Shown here one piece after another: positions 1-9,228 of a DNA stretch of 20,130 nt. Each line of letters opens with the position of its first letter. Position 1 is the first letter of the stretch. The notes under the pieces are model-generated. The model was not told where the DNA came from and did no database searches. It saw only the letters and a list, made by a program, of their open reading frames with translations. The stretch comes from Penium margaritaceum. Taxonomy: Eukaryota > Streptophyta > Zygnematophyceae > Desmidiales > Peniaceae. A program made the translations under genes and the position numbers. The DNA lies in assembly GCA_023375785.1 (NCBI GenBank), contig SZWC01015143.1:38926-59055 (forward strand), read 5' to 3'.

Positions 1-1212
1 GACGCTTCCGCGAACGCAGCAGATTGGGAGAGTGGATTTGTGACCACCATCCGGGTCCTACACGTCTCCGACACCACCGCCCTGTTCTGGATCATCGACT
101 CGGGAGCCACACGGCACATGACGTGTCGCCGGGAGTGGTTCGTTGTCTACACCGTCATTGAGCCTCGTCGGGTGTACATGGGGGATAACCATGTGCAAAT
201 GGCGGTTGGGGAGGGTGAGATTGTGTTTTGTGCTTCCGTTGAGGGCAAGCACGTGGAACGTCGTGTGAAGGGGGTGCTCCATGTTCCGGGGCTGGCAGCT
301 AACCTCCTCTCTGTCTCATCTCTCATCTCCGAAGGCATGCAGGTTTGCTTCGAGAATGGTGGCTGCACCATCTCTGCAAGTGCGGGGCGTGTGCTTGCAA
401 AAGCGGACAAGGAGGACGGTCTTTACCGCCTCTACGTGGCATCGGAGAAGGAAGCCGACTCAGCGTTCGCAGCGAGAGAGGGAAAACACGACATCGGCCT
501 GTGGCACCGCCGGCTCGGTCACCTCGGCTTTGGCGCCATCATCTCCATGCAACAGATGGTCCGCGGCCTGGAGCTCAAGGGGGTGAAGCAGCCTGGTGCA
601 TCGGCTTGTGAGAGCTGCATCGAAGGGAAGCAAGCCCGCTCTCCTTTCACACGGGAAGGGAAGGGCGCGACTGAGCTTCTCTCACTCGTTCACTCTGATT
701 TGTGTGGTCCCATGCCATCACAATCCTTGTCCGGCAAGTTGTACTTTGTCACGTTCATTGATGACAAGTCGAGGAAGACGTGGGTGTCATTCCTGGCTGG
801 AAAGGATGAGTGCTTTGATGCTTTCAAGGTGTGGATTGCTGCTGCACAGAATGAGAGTGGCAGGTGGTTGAAGGGGCTTCGCATCGATGGTGGAGGAGAG
901 TACCTCTGTAGCGAGTTCCGCACCTTCCTCAAGAATCACGGGATCAAGCACGAGGTCACCCCACCTGGAACACCGCAGCTGAACGGCGTGGCTGAACGCG
1001 CGAACCGCACACTCATGGAGCGTGTTCGTAGCATGCTCCAAGACGCGGAGCTCCCGCCAACCTTCTAGGCGGAAGCGGTCAACACTGCCGTGTACCTGAA
1101 AAACCGGAGTCCCACGCGCGCGGTGCCGCTGATGACACCGGAGGAGGCGTGGACGGGACGCAAGCCAACAGTGTCACACCTGAAAGTCTTCGGGTGTGGC
1201 GCATTCGTGCAC
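1..1212 (+). pseudogene. Element A pol, part 1: protease and integrase, with an internal TAG
   Basis: This frame is open from base 1, so the start lies upstream. The protease active-site motif DSGA is at 97-108. The integrase zinc-binding module follows with His at 505 and 520 and Cys at 607 and 616 (HHCC). The catalytic core has Asp at 697 (HSDLCGP context), Asp at 886 (DGGGEY) and Glu at 994, giving the D-X35-E spacing typical of retroviral and copia integrases. A TAG at 1066-1068 interrupts the frame where copia integrases normally carry Trp, so TGG to TAG is the likely change. The same frame continues after it (AEAVNTAVYLKNRSPT) up to the N at 1213. In an intact element the protease would mature Gag-Pol and the integrase would insert the cDNA. 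This copy is interrupted unless the stop is polymorphic. Confidence 0.9.
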
Positions 1213-1213
1213 N
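1213..1213. other. Single-N assembly gap in element A integrase
   Basis: The coding frame changes from frame 1 to frame 2 across this N. The integrase C-terminal sequence GCGAFVH before it and RNKLDAKSVKAAFLGYD after it belong to the same conserved block with a few codons missing. The N therefore stands for a short gap of unknown length, not a real base, and the frame break here is probably technical. Confidence 0.85.
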
Positions 1214-2411
1214 AGCCGTAACAAGCTGGACGCAAAATCGGTGAAGGCCGCCTTCCTCGGCTACGACACCATGGGATACCGCCTCTACAACCTCGCTGCT
1301 CGCAAGATCATCCGCAGCCGCGACGTCGTCTTTCAAGAGGACGTGAAGGGCTGGACTTGGAGCCCTATGACTGCTGTTCCACTTGCTCCTGCACTTGTAC
1401 CTGAAGTGGGAGAAGTACGGGTAGCAGAAGAGGGCGGTGTGGAAGATGGCGGTGACAGCGGCAACGACAAGGAGGTGGAGGGAGCTAAGAAGGAGAAGGA
1501 GCCAGCAGCGGAATCTGATGAGGAGGAGCAGCAAAGCAATGCACAACAGCTGCCACGACGGTCCGCACGTCTCAACAAAGGTGCAAAGGACAGTGGGGAG
1601 CCGCTGAGGCGATCCGAGCGCCTCGCAAGCAAACAGAGGCCGTTGGAGGAGCTGGTGAACCTGTGCACCGTTCCACCACCAACGGAGTCGTCTGACCTCG
1701 AGCTTCTCTTCGTCACAGTCACCGATGACCCAGCCACATTCGCTGAAGCCATGCACAGCGCCGAGGCGGCAGATTGGCGTGTCGCAGCAGATGAGGAGTA
1801 TGGTGCGCTCATGAAGAACGGCACCTGGACTCTCGAGGAGGCTCCACGCGGCAGCCGGGTGATCGGATGCCGGTGGATCTTCAGGCGCAAGCGTGGTGTG
1901 GATGGTAAGGTGCTCAGGTATAAAGCACGGGTGGTTGCAAAGGGGTATACGCAGACTGAGGGTGTGGATTACAATGAGACACTTGCACCTGTCGCGAAGT
2001 TCCCATCCATCCGAGCGATCCTCGCTCTTGCTGCTGCTATGGACTGGGAGGTGCACCAAATGGATGTGACTTGTGCATTTCTGAATGGTGACCTCGAGGA
2101 GGATGTGTACATGGAGCAGCCGGAGGGGTATGTGGTGGAGGGAAAGGCGGATTTGGTGTGCAAGCTTGTGAAGGCCCTCTACGGCCTGAAGCAAGCACCA
2201 CGAGCATGGTACCACAAGATGGATGAGCAGCTAGCTGGCCTTGGCTTTGTGCGCAGTGAAGCAGACCATGCTGTCTATGGGCGCACACAAGAGGAAAACC
2301 AGATCATCATCTTGCTCTATGTTGATGATCTGCTCATTGCATCTGACTCCAAGTCTCTTTTGGACGATGTGAAGCAGTCCCTTGCTGCCAGGTTTGACAT
2401 GAAAGACATGG
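1214..2411 (+). CDS. Element A pol, part 2: integrase C-terminus, linker and N-terminal RT (partial)
   Basis: The frame opens directly after the N gap and is uninterrupted to the next N. It begins with the end of the integrase (KAAFLGYD...GYRLYN). Then comes an acidic Glu/Lys-rich linker (about 1420-1545) and two basic repeats, RRSARL and RRSERLASK (about 1558-1635). RT starts near 1790: WIFRRK, the YKARVVAKG block, the conserved QMDVTCAFLNGDLEEDVYM segment with the first catalytic Asp, ALYGLKQAPRAW, and YVDD at 2318-2329 with both Asp residues present. In the family this enzyme copies the element RNA into cDNA inside virus-like particles. The frame is cut by the N at 2412 and resumes after a duplicated overlap. 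Confidence 0.9.
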
Positions 2412-2694
2412 NATGTGGTGGAGGGAAAGGCGGATTTGGTGTGCAAGCTTGTGAAGGCCCTCTACGGCCTGAAGCAAGCACCACGAGCATGGTACCACAA
2501 GATGGATGAGCAGCTAGCTGGCCTTGGCTTTGTGCGCAGTGAAGCAGACCATGCTGTCTATGGGCGCACACAAGAGGAAAACCAGATCATCATCTTGCTC
2601 TATGTTGATGATCTGCTCATTGCATCTGACTCGAAGTCTCTTTTGGACGATGTGAAGCAGTCCCTTGCTGCCAGGTTTGACATGAAAGACATGG
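2130..2694 (+). repeat. 282-bp direct duplication across an N (2130-2411 = 2413-2694)
   Basis: Bases 2130-2411 reappear at 2413-2694 (offset 283) with one difference seen, C at 2350 versus G at 2633. The two copies abut a single N at 2412. Each copy carries the same part of RT, from the EGKADLVCK region through YVDD. This is what results when a scaffolder places two contigs with overlapping ends side by side. A true tandem duplication is possible but much less likely. Collapsing the overlap restores a single continuous RT frame. Confidence 0.9.
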
Positions 2695-3566
2695 GAGAGC
2701 TCAGTTACTACCTTGGCCTTCAGGTCAAGCGTGACCGGCAGCAGCAGACTTTGGAGTTGTCGCAGAGCACGTACGTGAGCGACATCATCAAGCGCTTCAA
2801 CATGGCAGGAGCGCGCAAAGCAACAACACCACTGGAAGTGGGAGCGAAGCTGAGCATGACGCAGACTCCCCGTGGCATGCAAGAGAGCAGCCGCATGGAA
2901 GCAGTGCCGTACCAAGCAGCAGTTGGAAGCCTCATGTATGCAGCAGTCGGCACGCGCCTCGACATCAGCCAAGCAGTGGGAGTGTTAAGCAAGTTCTGCG
3001 CGAATCCGGGCGTGCCGCATTGGGAGGCGGTCAAGCGCGTGCTGCGCTACCTCGACAGCAGCAGCAACCTTTGCCTCACCTTCAACGGCAACAACAGTCC
3101 CATCCTCATCGGCTACAGTGACGCAGATTGGGGAGGTGACCTGGACACAAGGAGGTCAACCAGTGGGTTTGTGTCTGTGCTCGGGGGAGGTGCAATCAGT
3201 TGGAGGAGTGAGAAGCAAGAGTGCGTCGCCCTTTCCTCCACCGAAACAGAGTACATCGCCCTGAGTGAAGCAGCAAAGGAAGCCGTGTGGCTACGTGAGC
3301 TGCTGGCAAGCCTTGGACAGAAGCAGAGCACAGCGACCACCATCTACTGTGACAACATGAGCGCCATTGCTCTGACCAAGAACGCCGAGTTTCACGCCCG
3401 CACCAAGCACATCGACCTGCGGTACCACTTCATCCGCGAGCTCGTGGCAAAGCAGGTGGTGCAGATCAAGTTCTGCCCTTCAAGCATGATGTTGGCAGAC
3501 TTCCTGACCAAGTCGCTGGCAGTGCACCGCTTTCAGCAGCTGAGGGGACAATGTGGACTTGTGTGA
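2413..3566 (+). CDS. Element A pol, part 3: RT palm/thumb and RNase H, to the natural stop
   Basis: The frame is open from the gap to TGA at 3564-3566. YVDD recurs at 2601-2612 because of the contig overlap. Downstream are GELSYYLGLQVKRD, the RT connection region, and copia RNase H with SDADWGGD (Asp near 3120), the SSTETEY block, YCDN and the KHIDLRYHFIREL C-terminal segment. RNase H degrades the RNA strand of the hybrid during reverse transcription. The protein ends just before the polypurine tract, as usual for copia elements. No premature stop or frameshift is visible, so this part could be functional if the upstream breaks are technical or polymorphic. Confidence 0.92.
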
Positions 3567-3574
3567 TTTTTATT

Positions 3575-3591
3575 CTCCCAAAGTGGGAGAA
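3575..3591 (+). other. Polypurine tract of element A, with a small hairpin
   Basis: The purine run AAGTGGGAGAA (3581-3591) lies directly before the TGATGG LTR start and 14 bases after the pol stop, the position of the plus-strand primer. It overlaps a perfect 6-bp inverted repeat (3575-3580 with 3584-3589, 3-base loop). Element C has a purine run at the equivalent place, which supports the call. Confidence 0.75.
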
Positions 3592-3698
3592 TGATGGATA
3601 TGAGAGTGCCAGAAAGTGACAAAAAAAGGTTGCTCGATAAAAATCATCTGGCATGACAGTTTCATAGAGGATGTTTGACAGGTTCTAACGCACTTTAC
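3592..3698 (+). repeat. Element A 3' LTR, first part (start of U3)
   Basis: This begins TGATGG right after the polypurine tract and aligns with the start of element C's LTR at 19421 (shared TGATGGAT, GTGCCA, GGTTGCTC, ATAAAAATCATC). It is cut by the N at 3699. It continues logically at 4674: if the shared TAC at 3696-3698 and 4674-4676 is overlapped, the joined sequence aligns with C's LTR without a gap. The full LTR is therefore inferred to be about 648 bp. Confidence 0.85.
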
Positions 3699-3699
3699 N

Positions 3700-4672
3700 A
3701 AAACCAGATCATCATCTTGCTCTATGTTGATGATCTGCTCATTGCATCTGACTCGAAGTCTCTTTTGGACGATGTGAAGCAGTCCCTTGCTGCCAGGTTT
3801 GACATGAAAGACATGGGAGAGCTCAGTTACTACCTTGGCCTTCAGGTCAAGCGTGACCGGCAGCAGCAGACTTTGGAGTTGTCGCAGAGCACGTACGTGA
3901 GCGACATCATCAAGCGCTTCAACATGGCAGGAGCGCGCAAAGCAACAACACCACTGGAAGTGGGAGCGAAGCTGAGCATGACGCAGACTCCCCGTGGCAT
4001 GCAAGAGAGAAGCCGCATGGAAGTAGTGCCGTACCAAGCAGCAGTTGGAAGCCTCATGTATGCAGCAGTCGGCACGCGCCTCGACATCAGCCAAGCAGTG
4101 GGAGTGTTAAGCAAGTTCTGCGCGAATCCCGGCGTGCCGCATTGGGAGGCGGTCAAGCGCGTGCTGCGCTACCTCGACAGCAGCAGCAACCTTTGCCTTA
4201 CCTTCAACGGCAACAACAGTCCCATCCTCATTGGCTATAGTGATGCAGATTGGGGAGGTGACCTGGACACAAGGAGGTCAACCAGTGGGTTTGTGTTTGT
4301 GCTCGGGGGAGGTGCAATCAGTTGGAGGGGCAAGAAGCAAGAGTGCGTCGCCCTCTCCTCCACCGAAGCAGAGTACATCGCCCTGAGTGAAGCAGCAAAG
4401 GAAGCCATGTGGCTGCGTGAGCTGCTGGCAAGCATTGGACAAAAGCAGACCATAGCGACCACCATCTACTGTGACAACATGAGCGCCATTGCTCTGACCA
4501 AGAACGCCGAGTTTCACGCCCGCACCAAGCACATCGACCTGCGGTACCACTTCATCCGCGAGCTCGTGGCGAAGCAGGTGGTGCAGATCAAGTTCTGCCC
4601 TTCAAGCATGATGTTGGCAGACTTCCTGACCAAGCCGCTGGCAGCGCACCGCTTTCAGCAGCTGAGGGGACA
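3700..4672 (+). CDS. Second RT/RNase H copy of the A family, flanked by N gaps (probably misplaced contig)
   Basis: This segment matches 2578-3550 at a constant offset of 1122 with no indels. By eye there are about 22 substitutions in 973 bp, 18 of them transitions. It starts just upstream of YVDD (3723-3734, intact) and runs through the whole RNase H domain (SDADWGGD, STEAEY, YCDN) almost to the C-terminus, with an open frame. About half of the differences change an amino acid (for example S to R and A to V near 4010-4025). N gaps flank both sides and the surrounding LTR reads continuously across it. It is best read as a contig from another allele or another genomic copy of the family, scaffolded in the wrong place. 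A real nested or duplicated fragment cannot be excluded. Confidence 0.85.
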
Positions 4673-4673
4673 N

Positions 4674-5217
4674 TACGGAACTCGATTTGGAGTCCGTTTG
4701 AGTGAGATATGGATTTCCAAAGTTTGGAGATCATGGGTCGGGTTCAAGTGACGACCTGAGCACTTTGAGCTCAAAAGGCGGCAGGATTATTGGCCAGGAC
4801 TGCTGAGAGCGGCCTTCAAGGAGAAAAGACGGCTGGAAGACGTCCAAGAGACTTCAAGGAAGGACCAGTCCATGATTAATAGCAGTGCAGGCCGAGCAAG
4901 ACATAATTCTCTTGTGTGACAAGGTGACTGCCGCTCATCCCGCTAGGCTAGGAGTGTGCTAGAGGGTGAGCGTTGACAGAGTGGATCTCAGTGCTCCCTT
5001 AGCCAAATGAGGCATATAAGGGCTTGTTAGAAATCTGTGATGATGTACTTTCTCACTCAAGAGTCGATTCAGACACTCGCCTTCTCTGCAGACCTACATT
5101 TGCTTCCGTAATTTCTGTCTGTGCAACCTACAACTCCCTCTCACAAACAGTTGTTCCTGCCTAGGCGGCTCTTAGTGAGCCTGATCACCTCCCTGAGGGC
5201 TGCCCCAGTTTCCATCA
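4674..5217 (+). repeat. Element A 3' LTR, second part (rest of LTR)
   Basis: This is collinear with element C's LTR: ACTGGATTC-like start, TTGGCCAGGACT, AATTCTCTTGTGTG, AGGAGTGTGCTAG, CCAAATGAGG, CTTGTT, GCGGCTCTT.GTGAGCCTG and CTCCCTGAGGGCTG. It ends CCATCA at 5217, the exact inverse of the TGATGG start. Similarity to C's LTR stops at that point, which fixes the boundary. The last 159 bp (5059-5217) appear again at 5299-5457 because of a contig overlap. Confidence 0.88.
5011..5020 (+). promoter_or_regulatory. Candidate TATA box in element A LTR
   Basis: The sequence GGCATATAAG lies about 200 bp before the LTR end, with CCAAATGAG just upstream, a layout typical of an LTR promoter. The equivalent site in element C (about 19861-19870) has changed to GTCTAATAGG, so C's promoter appears eroded. 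Transcription would be expected to start roughly 25-35 bp downstream. This is motif evidence only. Confidence 0.5.
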
Positions 5218-5537
5218 AAAGCTGCCCCTGGACAGCTTTCCGCCGTTCTGTCCATTGTCAATGGCCTAATATCCGAGCTGTCTGACATCTTCACGGANAA
5301 GAGTCGATTCAGACACTCGCCTTCTCTGCAGACCTACATTTGCTTCCGTAATTTCTGTCTGTGCAACCTACAACTCCCTCTCACAAACAGTTGTTCCTGC
5401 CTAGGCGGCTCTTAGTGAGCCTGATCACCTCCCTGAGGGCTGCCCCAGTTTCCATCAAAAGCTGCCCCTGGACAGCTTTCCGCCGTTCTGTCCATTGTCA
5501 ATGGCCTAATATCCGAGCTGTCTGACATCTTCACGGA
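5059..5537 (+). repeat. 239-bp exact duplication across an N (5059-5297 = 5299-5537)
   Basis: The bases before and after the single N at 5298 repeat exactly at offset 240. Each copy contains the last 159 bp of A's LTR and the first 80 bp of the interrupted gag of element B. Because both copies carry the same LTR/gag junction, they confirm that this junction is in the reads. The duplication itself is best explained as unmerged overlapping contig ends. Confidence 0.92.
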
Positions 5538-6998
5538 GGTGAAAGCCCCTGAGCTTGAGCGTCTTGCTGCTGAACCTGTGCCCGCTGACTCGCCACTGGG
5601 CATTGGTGCCCTTTGGGAGTTCACCTCCCAACGCCTCACTAACTGGAGGAGTGCCCTCCAGAACAATCGCATTCATCGTGCAGCCACTACCGCCACGATC
5701 GCAGCCCTTCCCTCTACCTCATCCTCTTCTTCCTCCCCTGCACCCACCTCTCCGGCCTTGTCCCTTGCACACCAAGGGAGTGGTGGGAAGGGTCGAGGCA
5801 AAGGTGGTGGACGGGGCAGAGGATCTTCTGCATCTGGTCCTGGCGGGCAATCCGACCGTGGCAAAGAAAAAGCCTTCAACTCCACCGTCGACAGCACAAC
5901 CTCCTCTTCTGCCATCTCCAGTACTGTCACGTGCTGGAACTGTGGGGCCACTGGTCATTCTGCACCAAAGTGCCCAGCACTGCCCGACAACGAGCGCCTG
6001 GCCTCGGCCATGCGTGCTCACTGGGCACACTCCTTTGGTAGTTCTGCCGCACCGGCAGCCCCCTGTCAGACCGCACCCACGCCATCACCACCGCACCACC
6101 ACCCTTCCTCCCTTGAGGCAGCTGCCTACCACACCGCAGCTACACCATCCCCTGTTCCTTACCCCTGGGGGTGGCCTCCAGGGTATGGTGGACCGGTCTT
6201 CTACGGCCCCCCCTCCAGTGCCTATGCTGCTCCTCCCTGGGCGCCCTCGCCCTACTCGTCCCGTCGCACGTCCGCCGGAGTCGTCATCACTCCTGACCCT
6301 CCAGACGATGAGCGCCAGTTGGACGCTGCTCTCTTCCACGCCGTCCATCAGTGCCACTTTCGTGATCAGGGAGGTGAGAGTGACAGCTCTGGGCCAGAGG
6401 CTCTTGCGTATGCTGTCGATGGGGCGTTACGTGGTCCGTCGTCCGGTCATGTTCTTGGGTGTCCCCCTGCTGATGTGCCGTGGATTAAAGAATGGCAATC
6501 TCTTTGTTTACCGCGTTGTCTTGCTGCATGTGGTCAGCGTCTCGTCCCGCATATTGCCGTTGCTGCTGTGAGTCGTGACCCCGCCCTCGTTCGTGTGTCC
6601 GGGGGCTTATGGATCCTTGACTCCGGCGCCACTCACCACATGACCTCGTGGCGTGCGTCCTTTGTATCCCTTGGCCCCGTTGGCTCTATCCGTTTTGTTC
6701 GCATTGGCTCTAGTCAGCTGTTGCCTGTACAGGGTGTTGGTGTTGTCCGCTTTGTTGGCCCTTGGGGGGAACTCTTCTTGCCTGATGTCCTGTATATTCC
6801 ATCGCTTGAGCTGAGCCTGCTCTCTGTCACCATGCTCAACGACCAGGGCATGGACTTCTCCTCCAGCCGCGGCATCGCCTCTGTCTCTCATTGCATCTCT
6901 GGCCGCATTCTGCTTTACGGCACGCGCTGCGATCGCCTGTTTCGCATTCCTACCTTCGCGCCGGTGCCTACTATTGCAGCCCATGTGTATGTTGCTCG
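5458..6998 (+). pseudogene. Element B gag (3' part) and protease
   Basis: Directly after A's LTR the frame reads KAAPGQLSAVLSIVNG and stays open. First comes a helical gag C-terminal region, then a Ser/Ala and Gly/Arg-rich stretch (5700-5870). A CCHC zinc knuckle CWNCGATGHSAPKC follows at 5932-5973 (C-X2-C-X4-H-X4-C, nucleic-acid binding). Next is a long Pro/Ser/His/Tyr-rich spacer (6040-6300). The protease motif LDSGATHHM has its catalytic Asp codon at 6619-6621. The N-terminal half of gag is missing because the frame is split by the A insertion. The reading frame is lost in the CT run at 6999-7011. No methionine start is claimed, since the true start lies upstream. Confidence 0.88.
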
Positions 6999-7011
6999 CT
7001 CTCTCTCTCTC
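6999..7011 (+). repeat. CT dinucleotide run at the protease/integrase frameshift of element B
   Basis: This is a run of alternating C and T. Upstream the gag-protease frame (frame 1) is good; downstream the integrase zinc module reads in frame 0. The two frames meet at this run, so gain or loss of repeat units is the simplest cause of the frameshift. Confidence 0.7.
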
Positions 7012-7845
7012 CTTCTCAAACTCAGTTGCTGCATCGCCGCTTATGCCACATCCACACTGTCACCATTGATTCTCTTCTTCACATGCTACCCGCTCAGGGA
7101 TTGGATGTCAGCTCCTTCTCTTCTCCTTGTCCCCCTGGCTGCCTCTCTTGTGCTCAAAGGAAAATGCATCGCTCTCCTTTCTCCACATCTGAGACACGCA
7201 CTTCTGCCCCTCTCGACTTGTTGCATGCTGATGTCATGGGGCCCCTGTCCCATGACACACTTGGCGGCGCTGGTCGCTATGTGCTCTGTCTCACAGACGA
7301 CATCTCTCGCATGCGTTGGGTCTTTGCTGTCAAGCAAAAAAGTGATGTGTGTCCCACCATCGAGTCCTGGCTTCCCCAGGCCGAACTTGCGTGTGGTCTT
7401 CGTCTTCGTGTTTTCCGTTGTGATCACGGCGGTGAATTCATTGGGTCCACCTCCCGCTTTCTCTCCTCTCGTGGTGTCCATGTCGAGACCACCGCTCCTT
7501 ACACTCCCCAACAAAATGGTGTGTCTGAGCGTTGGAATCGCACTCTGGCTGACGGAGTCCGCAACCTTCTTGCTGAGTCGGCACTCTCTCCCATCTTCTC
7601 CTTTGAGGCCATGTCCTACATGACCTGGGTTTGGAACCGCATTCCCCATGGTCCTCTCCCTCGCCATGTCACACCATTTCAATGCTTGTACGGTCGCAGA
7701 GATGACCTTCGCCTCACTCGCGTCTGGGGCTGTGTCGCCGATGTCTGGCTTCGGAGGACCTGCGCGATGGCAAACTGAGTCCGCGCGCTCACCTGTGCAC
7801 CTTTCTCGGTGTCTCGGCCATGTCCAAGCTCTGTTCTTTGAAGAT
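7012..7845 (+). pseudogene. Element B integrase, frameshifted
   Basis: In frame 0 the HHCC module reads QTQLLHRRLCHIH...CLSCAQRK, followed by the core: HADVMGP (first Asp near 7230), the C-DHGGEF block (second Asp near 7422) and NGVSERWNRT (Glu near 7530). All three catalytic residues are present. After WNRIPHG and VWGCVADVWL the frame shifts near 7750 from frame 0 to frame 2, where DLRDGKLSPRAHLCTFLGVS continues the integrase C-terminus. Near 7825-7845 it shifts again into frame 1 (ALFFEDVFP). Part of the expected C-terminal block is missing there, which suggests a small deletion. Confidence 0.85.
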
Positions 7846-9228
7846 GTTTTTCCTTGCGACTTGTTTCGAGTCGCTTCCCCTTCCTCCCTGTCCTCGCTCC
7901 GTCGGCTTCAGGGGGGTGGGTCTACTCTAGGCTCTGTTCTCGCTGGTCCGTCTTCCTCGAGCTTGCCCCCCCGTGGTCCTAATCCTGTCTCTGACCTTGC
8001 TGATGCATCTTCCCCGAGCTTGACCTCTTCTCCCGTGTCCTCTTCACCATGCCCTTCTCACACGGCCACCTCTCATACGCCTTCGGCGTCTACCCCACAT
8101 TCGTCACCCTCTTCGTCGTCAGAGTCCACGTCTGTCCCAGCCAGTGTCCCTCCACTGTCTGGTGGCACCACTCCACTCTCTCCCCAGCGTAATGTCTGTG
8201 ATGTCCCCTCACAGGCACCCTTGGTTGATGCTGAGCCAGTCTCCCCTCCAGTTTCAGAGGCATCTTCAGTTTTGCCTGAGCCATACGCCCGTGGGGGGAG
8301 ACTCCGAGCCCTTCCCCAGCCGTCTGTCTCGCATGCCTCTCAGTCACAGAGTCCCACCCGGTCCAGTGCACCCCCCACTGCAGCTGACTCCACAGCCAGG
8401 CCCACAGGGTTTGACGCCTTTGGTCTCGCCATCAGTGTAGTCCATCCTAGCTCAGCCCTGGGCTATGCACTTGTTGCTCATGAGTTTCTGAGCGCCTTGG
8501 ATGCATCTGCAGCAGGATGTGTTGCTGCCTGTTTTGCTGCAAGTGGTCTCCCTTCTCTGACCTCACTCCCTGCTGAGCCTACCACAGTGCGTCAGGCTAG
8601 AGAGGCCGCTGATGCTGAGCTGTGGGAAAAGGCCATGCAGGAGGAGCTTAAGGCCTTGAACGAGCATGAGGTGTTCGAGCTCGTGGACCTCCCACCCGGC
8701 CGTAAAGCCGTCTCAGCCCATTGGGTACTTCGGCGCAAGCTGAAGCCTGACGGCACGATTGACAGATACAAGGCACGCCTCACCGTCAAGGGTTTCTCCC
8801 AAATCCCGGGCGTCGACTTTGATGAGACCTTTGCTCCAGTCGGTCGTTACACTACCGCCCGGGCTCTCTTGAGCCTGGTCTCCCAGCATGACTGGGAGTT
8901 GGAGCAAATGGATGTTAACAACGCATTCCTGCACGGTCGCCTTGATGAGGAGATCTACATGGTGCAGCCCCCAGGCTTCACTGATGGCACTAACAAGGTC
9001 TGGCGGCTGCGTAAGGCACTATACGGGCTCAAGCAGTCACCACGCTGTTGGAACTTGGAGATCTCCTCCACTCTAGAGAGAGGTGGCTACCACCGCAGCT
9101 TAGTTGACCCCTCACTCTTTTTGAGTGCACCTTCGCAGCCCCTCGTAGCCATTCTGATCTACGTGGATGATCTCCTCATTGCATCACCCAATCCAACAGC
9201 CGTGCAGTTAGTGAAGACCCTTCTCTAG
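7846..9228 (+). pseudogene. Element B linker and reverse transcriptase, ending at an internal TAG
   Basis: Frame 1 is open from the end of integrase. It begins with FEDVFP and a Ser/Pro/Thr-rich linker of roughly 220 residues (about 7890-8560). RT follows: ALNEHEVFELVDLP, AHWVLRRK, YKARLTVKGFSQIPGVDF, QMDVNNAFLHGRLDEEIYM with a catalytic Asp, ALYGLKQSPRCW, and YVDDLLIAS (about 9160-9186) with both Asp residues intact. TAG at 9226-9228 stops the frame, but the next codons (LVYKMKDLGPARVFLGMEIK) continue RT in the same frame. A single CAG or similar codon turned to TAG is therefore likely. Confidence 0.88.

Larger units (their letters stand above)
1..5217 (+). mobile_element. Element A: Ty1/copia LTR retrotransposon, 5' end outside window
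   Basis: Domains occur in copia order: aspartic protease, HHCC and DDE integrase, linker, RT with YVDD, RNase H, polypurine tract, 3' LTR. The gag and 5' LTR must lie before position 1. The 3' LTR ends at 5217 with CCATCA, the inverse of its TGATGG start at 3592. The next base continues an open gag frame of another copia, so A sits inside element B. The element is fragmented by N gaps at 1213, 2412, 3699 and 4673, and it contains an extra RT/RNase H contig (3700-4672) that is probably misplaced. Apart from one TAG codon and the gap-related breaks the frames are open, so A looks younger than B or C. The family identification is secure; the exact copia lineage is not assigned. Confidence 0.92.

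Noticed and set aside
1079..2215. 378-residue minus-strand ORF opposite element A integrase/RT
   Set aside because: The opposite strand carries a clear RT with conserved motifs; this is an antisense shadow spanning an N.
2130..5537. Genuine tandem duplications of RT or LTR
   Set aside because: Every duplication boundary coincides with a single N and the copies are near-identical, which points to unmerged contig overlaps.
5555..6571. 338-residue + strand ORF overlapping element B gag in another frame
   Set aside because: It is a shadow of gag; the zinc knuckle and protease motif are in the other frame.
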